Assembly: GCF_900475285.1 (NCBI RefSeq)
Contig: NZ_LS483370.1
Coordinates: 696,001 to 760,000 of the forward strand
Length of the DNA: 64,000 nt
Source: Pseudomonas taetrolens
GTDB taxonomy: Bacteria > Pseudomonadota > Gammaproteobacteria > Pseudomonadales > Pseudomonadaceae
Direction of reading: 5' to 3'
Shown here: positions 36,717-45,283 of the stretch, piece by piece
Numbering within the stretch: the stretch's first letter is position 1
Layout: every line of letters starts with the position of its first letter
Made by a program: the position numbers and the translations under genes
Notes under the pieces: generated by a model
Seen by the model: the letters and a program-made list of their open reading frames with translations, nothing else
Told to the model about the DNA's origin: nothing
Database searches by the model: none

Positions 36717-36879
36717 AACCCTTTAGGGTTTATCCGGATGGCCAGACGGCCAGATCCCTTTTGAGTCGTGGTGAAAGAAGAGCGAACACCGATTCGCTGG
36801 GACCATGATCCGCTGGGCAATTGGACACGGGCGTCCTGCCTGTGTTCTGAACGACCTGATACCTGATAGAGGAAGGCTT

Positions 36880-38319
36880 ATGTTCGGTTTGGAGGCTTTA
36901 GATCTCGCCCGAATTCAGTTTGCGTTTACCGTATCGTTCCACATTCTGTTTCCTGCCATCACCATCGGGCTCGCCAGTTACCTGATGGTGCTCGAAGGCA
37001 TGTGGCTGAAAACCCGTGACGATACGTACCGCGACCTGTACCACTTTTGGTCGAAGATATTCGCAGTCAACTTTGGTATGGGTGTGGTGTCGGGTCTGGT
37101 CATGGCCTATCAGTTCGGTACGAACTGGTCGAGGTTCTCAGACTTCGCCGGTGCGGTGACCGGTCCATTGCTGACCTATGAAGTACTCACCGCATTCTTC
37201 CTTGAGGCAGGCTTTCTGGGCGTCATGCTCTTTGGCTGGAACCGCGTCGGTCGCGGGATGCACTTTTTCTCGACCGCGATGGTGGCCCTCGGCACCCTCA
37301 TTTCGACCTTCTGGATTCTGGCGTCCAACAGCTGGATGCAGACCCCCCAGGGCTTCGAAATCATTGATGGCCGCGTGATCCCGGTCGATTGGCTGGCGGT
37401 GATCTTCAACCCGTCCTTCCCTTACCGTCTGGCGCACATGGCCACGGCAGCCTTTGTGGCCACGGCGTTCTTCGTCGGTGCTTCGGCGGCCTGGCATTTG
37501 CTGCGGGGTCGTAACACTCCGGCGATCCGCCGCATGCTCTCGATGGCGATGTGGATGGCGCTCGTGGTAGCACCGGTACAGGCGCTGATCGGTGACGCTC
37601 ATGGCCTGAACACCCTTGAGTATCAGCCGGTGAAAATCGCTGCGATCGAAGGCCACTGGGAGAACAAGCCCGGTGAGCCGACACCGCTGATTCTGTTCGG
37701 CATCCCGAACATGAAGACCGAGACCACCGATTACAAGATTGAAGTGCCTTATCTGGGCAGCCTGATCCTGACCCACAGCCTGGACAAACAAATCCCGGCC
37801 ATGAAGGATTTTCCTGCCGCTGACCGTCCGAACTCGACCATCGTGTTCTTTACCTTCCGCATCATGGTTGCGCTGGGCATGCTGATGATCTTCATCGGCC
37901 TGTGGAGCCTATGGCTGCGCAAGCGCGGCACGCTGTACGAAAACCGCTGGTTCTTGCGTCTGGTGTTGTGGATGGGGCCGTCCGGACTGATCGCGATCCT
38001 GGCCGGCTGGTTCACCACCGAGATCGGTCGTCAGCCGTGGGTGGTCTACGGACTGATGCGCACCGCTGATGCATCGTCCAACCACAGCGTTACGCAGATG
38101 AGCATCACGCTGATCATGTTTGTAGTGGTGTACTTCTCACTGTTTGGTGTCGGGCTGGGTTACATGATGCGTCTGGTGCGCAAAGGTCCGGTGACCCATG
38201 AAGGTGACGATCACACTTCCGGTGGTCCAGGTCAGAAGCGCACGCCAGCCCGTCCTCTGTCGGCTGCCGTTGAAGGCACTGACGATGGCCACAGCGACAG
38301 CCTGAAGAAGGGGAACTGA
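36880..38319 (+). CDS. cioA: Cyanide-insensitive quinol oxidase subunit I
   Basis: The 479 residues match the cytochrome bd subunit I family: FHILFPAITIGLASYLM with a haem-ligand His, HMATAAFVATAFF with another, and GRQPWVVYGLMRT. The quinol-binding loop is short, as in the CioA subgroup, and the enzyme is expected to be a ubiquinol oxidase resistant to cyanide. The open frame starts earlier (36805), but ATG 36880 with AGAGGAAGG upstream gives the correct N-terminus MFGLEALDLARIQFAFT. It is followed 3 bases later by cioB. Confidence 0.95.
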   Translation: MFGLEALDLARIQFAFTVSFHILFPAITIGLASYLMVLEGMWLKTRDDTYRDLYHFWSKIFAVNFGMGVVSGLVMAYQFGTNWSRFSDFAGAVTGPLLTYEVLTAFFLEAGFLGVMLFGWNRVGRGMHFFSTAMVALGTLISTFWILASNSWMQTPQGFEIIDGRVIPVDWLAVIFNPSFPYRLAHMATAAFVATAFFVGASAAWHLLRGRNTPAIRRMLSMAMWMALVVAPVQALIGDAHGLNTLEYQPVKIAAIEGHWENKPGEPTPLILFGIPNMKTETTDYKIEVPYLGSLILTHSLDKQIPAMKDFPAADRPNSTIVFFTFRIMVALGMLMIFIGLWSLWLRKRGTLYENRWFLRLVLWMGPSGLIAILAGWFTTEIGRQPWVVYGLMRTADASSNHSVTQMSITLIMFVVVYFSLFGVGLGYMMRLVRKGPVTHEGDDHTSGGPGQKRTPARPLSAAVEGTDDGHSDSLKKGN

Positions 38320-38322
38320 GTC

Positions 38323-39330
38323 ATGGGTATTGATCTGCCACTTATCTGGGCAATCATCATCATCTTCGGGATCATGATGTACGTGGTCATGGATGGCTTC
38401 GATCTCGGGATCGGCATCCTCTTCCCGTTCATCAAGGGCGAGCAGGACCGTGACGTGATGATGAACACGGTTGCTCCTGTCTGGGACGGCAACGAAACCT
38501 GGCTGGTACTGGGCGGCGCAGCGTTGTTTGGTGCCTTTCCACTGGCTTACTCGGTGGTGCTGTCGGCACTTTACCTGCCACTGGTGCTGATGCTGGTCGG
38601 CTTGATCTTCCGCGGTGTGGCCTTTGAGTTCCGCTTCAAGGCCCGGCCCGAGAAGCGTCACATCTGGGACAAGGCTTTTATCGGCGGGTCGATTGCCGCG
38701 ACCTTCTTCCAGGGCGTTGCACTGGGGGCCTTTATTGATGGCTTCCCCGTGGTTGATCGTCAGTACGCGGGCGGTGGTCTGGACTGGCTCTCGCCATTCA
38801 CCGTGTTCTGCGGGATCGCACTGATCGTGGCTTATGCCTTGCTCGGTTGCACCTGGCTGATCATGAAGACCGAAGGTCATTTGCAAGAGCGCATGCACAA
38901 GCTGGGTCGCCCACTGGCCCTTGCTGTGCTGGCCCTGATGGGCGTTGTCAGCCTGTGGACGCCGCTGGCGCATACCGACATCGCCGCACGCTGGTTCACG
39001 CTGCCGAACCTGTTCTGGTTCTTGCCGGTGCCGATCCTGGTACTGGTGACCCTGTACAGTCTGCTCAAGGCAATTGCACGCAAGGCTCACTACCTGCCGT
39101 TCCTGCTGACCCTGGTGCTGATCTTCCTGGGTTACAGCGGTCTGGGCATCAGCTTGTGGCCGAACATCATCCCGCCATCGATCTCGATCTGGGACGCTGC
39201 CGCGCCACCGCAAAGCCAGGGCTTCATGCTGGTCGGCACGCTGTTCATCATTCCGTTTATCCTTGGTTACACCTTCTGGAGCTACTACGTGTTCCGCGGC
39301 AAGGTGACCCACGAAGACGGCTACCACTAG
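38323..39330 (+). CDS. cioB: Cyanide-insensitive quinol oxidase subunit II
   Basis: A 335-residue membrane protein with about eight segments and the subunit II signature MDGFDLGIGILFPF and GNETWLVLGGAALFGAFP. It pairs with CioA in the inner membrane. The gene is 3 bases after cioA and has a GGGGAA site before its ATG. Confidence 0.95.
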   Translation: MGIDLPLIWAIIIIFGIMMYVVMDGFDLGIGILFPFIKGEQDRDVMMNTVAPVWDGNETWLVLGGAALFGAFPLAYSVVLSALYLPLVLMLVGLIFRGVAFEFRFKARPEKRHIWDKAFIGGSIAATFFQGVALGAFIDGFPVVDRQYAGGGLDWLSPFTVFCGIALIVAYALLGCTWLIMKTEGHLQERMHKLGRPLALAVLALMGVVSLWTPLAHTDIAARWFTLPNLFWFLPVPILVLVTLYSLLKAIARKAHYLPFLLTLVLIFLGYSGLGISLWPNIIPPSISIWDAAAPPQSQGFMLVGTLFIIPFILGYTFWSYYVFRGKVTHEDGYH

Positions 39331-39341
39331 TCACATGTGCC

Positions 39342-39370
39342 GCTGCGGCCTCAAGGGGCCGCAGCCTTTT
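39342..39370 (+). terminator. Hairpin between cioB and the DUF2474 gene
   Basis: GCTGCGGCC (39342-39350) pairs with GGCCGCAGC (39357-39365) and is followed by CTTTTCTT. It looks like a terminator or attenuator that would set the DUF2474 gene at a lower level than cioAB. Confidence 0.6.
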
Positions 39371-39390
39371 CTTGAAAGGAGCGCCTGAAC

Positions 39391-39558
39391 ATGGCTGGCA
39401 AAGACTATCTACACGACGTGCAAGAGTGCGAGAAAAAGCCACTGTGGCAACGCATTGGCTGGTTGCTGGTGATCTGGACCGGCAGTGTGGCGACACTGGC
39501 CGTGTTTGCCTGGCTGATTCGCCTGTTCATGACCGCCGCGGGCATGAAAACCCATTGA
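39391..39558 (+). CDS. Small membrane protein linked to cioAB, DUF2474 type
   Basis: The 55-residue reading frame starts at ATG 39391 with AAAGGAG 9 bases upstream and encodes MAGKDYLHDVQECEKKPLW, then one membrane span (WLLVIWTGSVATLAVFAWLI). It fits the DUF2474 proteins found next to cioAB, which are thought to be CydX-like accessory subunits stabilising the haems. It is separated from cioB by a hairpin. Confidence 0.82.
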   Translation: MAGKDYLHDVQECEKKPLWQRIGWLLVIWTGSVATLAVFAWLIRLFMTAAGMKTH

Positions 39559-39576
39559 TGGCTACGCAAAGGTCTC

Positions 39577-39678
39577 TGTAGGAGCGAGCTTGCTCGCGAT
39601 GGTTTCAAAAACGCTGCGTTTATCCAGCAAACCCACGCGTTATCGTTAACGACCATCGCGAGCAAGCTCGCTCCTACA
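39577..39678. repeat. Perfect REPIN, GTAGGAGCGAGCTTGCTCGCGA class
   Basis: The 27-base arms at 39577-39603 and 39652-39678 are exact reverse complements, separated by 48 bases. Each arm has its own small hairpin (GAGCTTGCTC). This is the standard REPIN structure of fluorescens-group Pseudomonas. Confidence 0.9.
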
Positions 39679-39700
39679 GGTTCAGATCGTATTGCCCTTC

Positions 39701-39715
39701 ACTGACAGGCATTAG
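39701..39715. repeat. Copy of the ACTGACAGGCATTAG repeat
   Basis: ACTGACAGGCATTAG is the exact reverse complement of 43462-43476. It lies just beyond the REPIN and before the rlmG 3' end. See the inverted pair at 43462-43526. Confidence 0.6.
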
Positions 39716-39739
39716 ATCCTCCCCCCTGTTTCCTTGCTG

Positions 39740-40864
39740 TTACTTGCGCGCCTTGAGAATCACAAACTTCGGTGTGGCTGCGACTTGCTCGACACCGCGA
39801 AACAGTTTGGCCAGCTTGCTGTGATAGCCCAGGTGGCGATTGCCGACGATATACAGCGCGCCGCCGACCACCAGGGCTTCACGCGCTTGCTGAAACATGC
39901 GCCAGGCGAGGAAGTCGCCCACAACCTGTTGCTGGTGAAACGGCGGATTACACAGCACCACGTCCAGTGAGTCAGGTGCCTGGCCTGCAAGGCCATCATC
40001 CGCCCGCACGATCACATCCCTTTCACCCAGAGCTGCCTGCCAGTTTTCAAGGGCGGACTGCACAGCCATAAACGACTCATCCACCAGTGTGTACTGCGCG
40101 TCGGGGTTGTTCAGAGCACTGGCAATCGCCAGCACTCCGTTGCCGCAACCCAGATCCGCGACCCGCGCCGAGCCCAGGTTTTTTGGCAAGTGGGGCAGGA
40201 AAGCACGGGTGCCGATGTCCAGCCCTTCGCGGCAGAACACGTTGGCGTGGTTGAGCAGCTCGATGGCCGGTTCATCCATCACGTAGCGCGATGGATAAGG
40301 CGAAGTAAAAGGCCCCTTGGCTTCTGGTGTGGCGATCAGCAAGCGGGCTTTTTTTACCGCCAGAGAGGCCTGTACCGGACCGATGTAACGCTCCAGCAAG
40401 TCGCCTGCCGCGCGGGGCAGGTGCTTGACCATTGCCGTTGCAATAACGCGCGCGCCCGGTGCCAGTTGGCCTTGCAGGCGGATCAGTTGTTCCTCGAGCA
40501 GGGCCAGGGTTTTGGGTACGCGCACCAGTACACAGTCGAACGGCCCGGTAAGGGGGTGACTGGCCGGAACGATCGTTACGGCATCAAAGGCGTGATGATT
40601 GCGCACCAGGTTTTTTTCCAGCGCTTGAGTGGCCAGAAATGAGTCGCTGCTACTGGTGACCCTCATGCTGCCGACGAGACTGATCGCGAGTGCACCAAAA
40701 CTGTCGTTAAGTACCAGCACGCGGCTGTTGGCAGGTAATCCCTGTTCGGCCAGATGGTTCAACACATACTCATCCGCTGCATCGAAGGCCTGTAATGGCT
40801 CATTCTGCTGCTCAGGCTGGCGGATCAGGTGGAGTTGGGCGAACGGGGTTTCTAGCACAGGCAT
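39740..40864 (-). CDS. rlmG: 23S rRNA (guanine-1835-N2)-methyltransferase RlmG
   Basis: The 374 residues have an N-terminal inactive Rossmann domain (SRVLVLNDSFGALAISL) and a C-terminal catalytic domain with VADLGCGNGVLAIAS and the NPPFHQQ motif of N2-guanine methyltransferases. RlmG/RsmC proteins share this tandem layout; length and N-terminus favour RlmG, which methylates G1835 of 23S rRNA. Confidence 0.88.
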   Translation of the reverse strand: MPVLETPFAQLHLIRQPEQQNEPLQAFDAADEYVLNHLAEQGLPANSRVLVLNDSFGALAISLVGSMRVTSSSDSFLATQALEKNLVRNHHAFDAVTIVPASHPLTGPFDCVLVRVPKTLALLEEQLIRLQGQLAPGARVIATAMVKHLPRAAGDLLERYIGPVQASLAVKKARLLIATPEAKGPFTSPYPSRYVMDEPAIELLNHANVFCREGLDIGTRAFLPHLPKNLGSARVADLGCGNGVLAIASALNNPDAQYTLVDESFMAVQSALENWQAALGERDVIVRADDGLAGQAPDSLDVVLCNPPFHQQQVVGDFLAWRMFQQAREALVVGGALYIVGNRHLGYHSKLAKLFRGVEQVAATPKFVILKARK

Positions 40865-40996
40865 TTAGACAAACTCTGGGGAATCGATGACGGCATGGCC
40901 GGCAGCGCAATCTGTGGGTTTTACAGGTGGGCGGGATTTTACGTTTAATTGCAGGAGATTGCCTGATGCGTTTGTCAGTTCGACGGGAACAGGGCG

Positions 40997-41710
40997 CTAG
41001 AGCAAGCCAGATTTGGTCGCAATGACCACTGCAGAGGTTTTGTTATTAGCCCCCATTTTTTGCATGGCGCTGCTGATATGGAAGTTTATGGTTCGGGTGG
41101 TCAGGCTCAGGATCATGGCAATGTCGGAGGCGGTTTTACCTTCGGCAGTCCACTTCAGAACCTCCACTTCCCGAATGGATAGGCGAGAGACGGGATGAGC
41201 AGCGCGTCCGGCGGGAGAGAACTGGCTGATCATGACGATGTGCAGTTGGTTGCATAGCCACAGAATGTCAGCCGCCTTTTCATTGTACTCATCGACGGTG
41301 AGCGGCGTGTGGCTTCTACCGAGACTCAAGATGCTGACGGCGCCCATGGCATCATGCACGGACTGGGACCAGCCATATTTCAGTCCAATGGATTGCACTT
41401 GCTTCAGCAGGTCGGGTGTTTTGTTGAAAACATGCTCATCCCAAAGAATCGGTTCAATGGAAAACTGGCAGTGATTGATCAACGGGTCTTTGTGGGTGTA
41501 ATGATTGTTTTCATACGTGGTTATGAACTCGTTTGGGTAGTTGCTTAAGATGGCGCCATCTAAATGGGTGTTTCCAAGACGAAGTGATGTGCGGAAGAAA
41601 AATCGACTAAATCCGTACTCGGTGACTTTCTTTAAGGTGTAGTCAAATATTTCACGTTCTGTTTGTTCCGTAATTGATTGATATTCATAGCGTATTCCTT
41701 GCAGTTTCAT
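40997..41710 (-). CDS. LuxR-type quorum-sensing orphan regulator
   Basis: The 237 residues have an autoinducer-binding domain (about 20-150) and a C-terminal LuxR helix-turn-helix (LSIREVEVLKWTAEGKTASDIA, about 173-194). Aligned by eye with LasR/TraR, Tyr66, Asp75, Pro76, Trp89 and Gly122 are kept. The usual ligand-contacting Trp (TraR W57) is Phe62 in SNYPNEFITTY. No luxI-type synthase is visible in the window, so it is a solo. A natural or exogenous acyl-homoserine lactone or another signal is possible. A/T-rich DNA lies upstream. Confidence 0.85.
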   Translation of the reverse strand: MKLQGIRYEYQSITEQTEREIFDYTLKKVTEYGFSRFFFRTSLRLGNTHLDGAILSNYPNEFITTYENNHYTHKDPLINHCQFSIEPILWDEHVFNKTPDLLKQVQSIGLKYGWSQSVHDAMGAVSILSLGRSHTPLTVDEYNEKAADILWLCNQLHIVMISQFSPAGRAAHPVSRLSIREVEVLKWTAEGKTASDIAMILSLTTRTINFHISSAMQKMGANNKTSAVVIATKSGLL

Positions 41711-42079
41711 GAAGGGTTGCCCTGTCTAGAAACATTGGATTCACGAAGTAGGAAATAGTAGTTGATATATGTAGTTGGTTTCCAGTTTTTATTGTTGTGT
41801 AGGTTTTAGTTCCAGATTGTATTAGTGCAAATGCTCGAAATAGGGCCCCCGCTTAGATGGTGGGAGAGTTGTCTGGTGGTAGTTTCTATATAGAATCGAG
41901 TGATGGCTTTTTGATTGTAAATATGGGGTGGCGATATATGGATTAATACTTAGGTGTTAAGTTCCAGGCTCGCCGATACGACCTGCGCGGGTTGATCATT
42001 TCAGGTGTGAGGCTAACAATCAGGGTGTCTCTCCAGCGCTCTTTGCGCGACACTGAACCACTAGCCAATGGAGCGCACC
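41711..42079. other. A/T-rich intergenic region between luxR-type gene and fpr
   Basis: 369 bases without a credible gene. The first 240 bases are clearly richer in A and T than the surrounding genome (for example GTAGTTGATATATGTAGTTGG). No perfect lux-box dyad was found by eye. The region must hold divergent promoters for the regulator and fpr. Confidence 0.6.
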
Positions 42080-42856
42080 ATGAATGCCAGCGCAGAAAAA
42101 TTCACCTGTCAGACCCTTCTCACGGTAACGCCCCTGACCTCCAGTCTGTTTTCGCTGCGGACCACACGCGATCCGGGCTTTCGTTTTCGTGCCGGTCAAT
42201 TCGCCAGATTAGGCGTGACCAAGGCCGATGGCAGCACGGTGTGGCGGGCCTACTCCATGGTGTCTTCCCCCCATGACGAATTTTTGGAGTTCTTTTCCAT
42301 TGTGGTACCCGGCGGGGAGTTCACCAGTGAGCTAAGCCGCCTGAGTGTCGGGGATACCTTGATGGTCGAGCGCCAGGCCTTCGGCTTTTTGACCCTGGAT
42401 CGCTTCGTCGATGGTCGGGACCTGTGGCTGTTGGCGACCGGGACGGGCATCGCGCCGTTTTTGTCGATCCTGCAAGACTTCGAAGTCTGGGAGTGCTTTG
42501 AACGCATTATTCTGGTTTACAGCGTCCGCGAACAAAAAGAGCTGGCGTATCAGGATTTAATCGCCGAGTTAGGGCAGCGGGAGTACCTGGCGGAACACGC
42601 ACATAAGTTGACCTATATACCTATTGTCACGCGAGAAACAATAGAAGGAGCTTTGCGCGGGCGGATCACGACATTGATTGAAAATGGCGAGCTTGAACAA
42701 GCGGCAGGTGTCGAGTTGAGCCCTGAGCATTCTCGGGTGATGTTGTGTGGTAATCCACAAATGATTGATGATACTCGGCAGTTGCTCAAGGCGCGTGAGT
42801 TGCAACTCAGTCTGACACGCCGGCCGGGGCAAGTGGCCGTTGAGAATTATTGGTAA
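42080..42856 (+). CDS. fpr: Ferredoxin/flavodoxin-NADP reductase
   Basis: A 258-residue class I FNR, matching the Pseudomonas Fpr length. FAD contacts are in WRAYSMVSSP, the NADP site has LLATGTGIAPFLSI, and the C-terminus ends VAVENYW. It transfers electrons between NADPH and ferredoxin or flavodoxin, with roles in oxidative stress and iron mobilisation. ATG 42068 is also in frame; 42080 has GGAGC at a better distance and gives the family start (MNASAEKFTCQTLL). Confidence 0.93.
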   Translation: MNASAEKFTCQTLLTVTPLTSSLFSLRTTRDPGFRFRAGQFARLGVTKADGSTVWRAYSMVSSPHDEFLEFFSIVVPGGEFTSELSRLSVGDTLMVERQAFGFLTLDRFVDGRDLWLLATGTGIAPFLSILQDFEVWECFERIILVYSVREQKELAYQDLIAELGQREYLAEHAHKLTYIPIVTRETIEGALRGRITTLIENGELEQAAGVELSPEHSRVMLCGNPQMIDDTRQLLKARELQLSLTRRPGQVAVENYW

Positions 42857-42878
42857 TCATGGCTTAAATGAATAAAAA

Positions 42879-42898
42879 ACGGCGCCCGCGGGCGCCGT
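42879..42898. terminator. Bidirectional terminator between fpr and mscL
   Basis: ACGGCGCCCGCGGGCGCCGT is a perfect 20-base palindrome with AAAAA on the left and a T-rich tail (CTTTATTC) on the right. It serves both convergent genes. Confidence 0.9.
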
Positions 42899-42916
42899 CT
42901 TTATTCATCAGTAACG

Positions 42917-43330
42917 TTATGGTCGATTGTTCTGAACTTTGAGCAAGTCGCGAATCTCACCGAGCAGCTCTTCTTCTTTTGATGGAAGAGGAGGCGCGCT
43001 TGGCGCGACCGCTTCTTCACGCTTCAGGCGGTTGATGGCCTTCACGCCCATGAAGATTGCAAAGGCGACGATGACAAAGTCGATGATGCTCTGGATGAAT
43101 TTGCCATAAGCCACAACCACCGCAGGTGCATCGCCAACCGCGGCTTTGAGCGTAATGACCAGGTCACTGAAATCCACGCCTCCGATCAACAAGCCCAGAG
43201 GTGGCATGATCACATCGCCGACGAAGGATGAAACGATCTTGCCGAATGCCGCGCCGATGATAATACCGACGGCCATATCGACCACGTTACCTTTGACCGC
43301 GAAGGCCTTGAACTCACTTATCACGCCCAT
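42917..43330 (-). CDS. mscL: Large-conductance mechanosensitive channel
   Basis: The 137 residues match MscL: N-terminal helix [21 protein letters not shown], first membrane helix with [10 protein letters not shown], periplasmic loop, second helix [15 protein letters not shown] and a charged cytoplasmic tail ([13 protein letters not shown]). It releases solutes on hypo-osmotic shock. The gap to radA (43331-43645) contains an inverted repeat but no gene. Confidence 0.96.
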   Translation of the reverse strand: MGVISEFKAFAVKGNVVDMAVGIIIGAAFGKIVSSFVGDVIMPPLGLLIGGVDFSDLVITLKAAVGDAPAVVVAYGKFIQSIIDFVIVAFAIFMGVKAINRLKREEAVAPSAPPLPSKEEELLGEIRDLLKVQNNRP

Positions 43331-43461
43331 AGGTTATTCCTTGTTACAGATGAGGTTGGTTTGTTAGTGTAAATCAGCCTTGACGATCTTACTCATTAGA
43401 CTGGCATCTTGTACGCATTTATTGACGGGCCAACCTTTGTCGGGCGAGTCCTTGCAGGGAG

Positions 43462-43526
43462 CTAATGCCTGTCAGTTAATGTCAGTCCACGTCTTCAGAA
43501 ACCCTTTTCGTTTAACTGACAGGCAT
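43462..43526. repeat. Inverted pair of the ATGCCTGTCAGTTAA repeat
   Basis: ATGCCTGTCAGTTAA at 43465-43479 and TTAACTGACAGGCAT at 43512-43526 are exact 15-base reverse complements with 32 bases between. The left unit extended to CTAATGCCTGTCAGT matches another copy at 39701-39715. It looks like a second mobile repeat class distinct from the GGAGCGAGC REPs. Confidence 0.75.
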
Positions 43527-43645
43527 CAGGCCACACGGTTTGTGTTCTTTCTCTGGGTGACAACTGCACCGGCGAAATCAGCCGACAGGTGTCGCCCTGA
43601 TCAAGGCCGGGTGGGCTATCATCGCGGTTTTTCCGTGGAGTTCAG

Positions 43646-45013
43646 ATGGCCAAGCCTAAGCGCATTTTCGGCTGCACCGAGTGCGGTGCAACCTTTCCCA
43701 AGTGGGCCGGGCAGTGCGGCGAATGCGGCGTCTGGAACACGTTGGTCGAAACCATTGTAGAAAGCGGTTCAGCCGCGCCGCCCAGCGGTCGTACCGGGTG
43801 GACCGGCCAACAGGCCCAGATCAAAACCCTGGCCGAAGTCAGCATCGAAGAAATTCCGCGCTTTTCCACCGCGTCCGGTGAGTTGGACCGGGTGCTCGGT
43901 GGCGGCCTGGTCGATGGCTCTGTGGTGCTGATTGGTGGCGACCCCGGCATCGGCAAATCGACCATCCTGCTGCAAACCCTGTGTCACATGGCCACGCGCA
44001 TGCCGGCGTTGTATGTCACCGGTGAGGAGTCTCAGCAGCAAGTGGCCATGCGCGCCCGGCGTCTGGGGTTGCCGCAGGACCAGCTCAAGGTGATGACCGA
44101 AACCTGTATCGAAAGCATCATCGCCACCGCCAAGCTGGAAAAGCCCAAGGTCATGGTGATCGACTCGATCCAGACCATCTTTACCGAGCAACTGCAGTCG
44201 GCGCCGGGTGGCGTTTCGCAAGTGCGCGAGAGCGCGGCCCTGTTGGTGCGCTACGCCAAGCAAAGCGGCACGGCCATTTTCCTGGTGGGCCACGTGACCA
44301 AGGAAGGCGCGCTTGCCGGGCCGCGGGTGCTGGAGCACATGGTCGACACTGTGCTGTATTTCGAGGGTGAGTCCGATGGCCGCCTGCGTTTGCTGCGGGC
44401 GGTGAAGAACCGGTTTGGCGCGGTCAATGAGTTGGGCGTGTTTGGCATGACTGATAAAGGCTTGAAAGAAGTCTCCAACCCATCGGCCATCTTTCTGACG
44501 CGCGCCCAGGAGGAAGTTCCGGGCAGTGTGGTCATGGCCACCTGGGAGGGCACGCGACCTATGCTGGTGGAAGTCCAGGCATTGGTGGATGACAGTCATA
44601 TGTCCAACCCGCGTCGTGTGACCCTCGGTCTGGATCAGAACCGTCTGGCCATGTTGCTGGCGGTCCTGCATCGCCACGGCGGTATTCCGACCCACGATCA
44701 GGATGTATTCCTTAACGTCGTGGGCGGGGTCAAAGTGCTGGAAACCGCCTCCGATCTCGCGTTGATGGCGGCGGTGATGTCCAGTCTGCGTAATCGGCCG
44801 TTGCCCCATGACTTGCTGGTATTTGGAGAGGTGGGACTGTCCGGGGAGGTACGCCCGGTGCCCAGTGGACAGGAACGGCTTAAAGAAGCGGCCAAACATG
44901 GCTTCAAACGCGCCATTGTTCCCAAGGGCAACGCCCCGAAAGAGTCTCCGCCCGGGTTGAAGGTCATTGGCGTGACCCGCCTGGAACAAGCACTGGATGC
45001 GTTGTTTGAATAG
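43646..45013 (+). CDS. radA: DNA repair protein RadA
   Basis: A 455-residue RecA-like branch-migration helicase. It has the N-terminal C4 zinc finger (CTECGATFPKWAGQCGECG), Walker A GGDPGIGKST, the RadA-specific KNRFG motif (LLRAVKNRFGAVNELGVF), and a C-terminal Lon-protease-like domain (LVFGEVGLSGEVRPV). It processes recombination intermediates. A 22-base palindrome follows the gene. Confidence 0.96.
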   Translation: MAKPKRIFGCTECGATFPKWAGQCGECGVWNTLVETIVESGSAAPPSGRTGWTGQQAQIKTLAEVSIEEIPRFSTASGELDRVLGGGLVDGSVVLIGGDPGIGKSTILLQTLCHMATRMPALYVTGEESQQQVAMRARRLGLPQDQLKVMTETCIESIIATAKLEKPKVMVIDSIQTIFTEQLQSAPGGVSQVRESAALLVRYAKQSGTAIFLVGHVTKEGALAGPRVLEHMVDTVLYFEGESDGRLRLLRAVKNRFGAVNELGVFGMTDKGLKEVSNPSAIFLTRAQEEVPGSVVMATWEGTRPMLVEVQALVDDSHMSNPRRVTLGLDQNRLAMLLAVLHRHGGIPTHDQDVFLNVVGGVKVLETASDLALMAAVMSSLRNRPLPHDLLVFGEVGLSGEVRPVPSGQERLKEAAKHGFKRAIVPKGNAPKESPPGLKVIGVTRLEQALDALFE

Positions 45014-45051
45014 CGTTTAAAGGTGCAGGAAGCCAGTATTCCTGGAATGCT

Positions 45052-45073
45052 GTCCGGGCTTGCAAGCCCGGAC
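45052..45073. terminator. Palindromic hairpin after radA
   Basis: GTCCGGGCTTGCAAGCCCGGAC is a perfect palindrome 38 bases after the radA stop. It lacks a T-run, so it is a probable 3'-end structure and not a canonical terminator. Confidence 0.55.
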
Positions 45074-45283
45074 GCTGCTGCAGCAATGGCACGACTTCGA
45101 AGTACAAATCCGTCGCCGGAAATTGTCCGTAGCCCCGCGCGCGAGCTACGGCGGATGGCGGGAATAAACCTTGCACAAAACTGCAAAAGAAGGCTCTAGA
45201 TCAATGTCAGGGGCTGGTCTTTAAGGCTGGGAGCGCTAAACTCCGGGGGCAATCCTTCTTGTCCAACTGGCCGGAATATAAAA

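Noticed and set aside
36534..36764. 76-aa open frame before cioA
   Set aside because: It runs across the ANR box and promoter region, has no ribosome-binding site and no recognisable protein features.
41711..42079. Possible lux box upstream of the LuxR-type gene
   Set aside because: No dyad of the CTGTC-N-GACAG kind was found by eye; CCTGTCTAGAAACATTGG has only one half.
43331..43645. Inverted repeat before radA as an SOS box
   Set aside because: The arms ATGCCTGTCAGTTAA/TTAACTGACAGGCAT do not match the CTG-N10-CAG LexA consensus and recur at 39701 as a repeat family.
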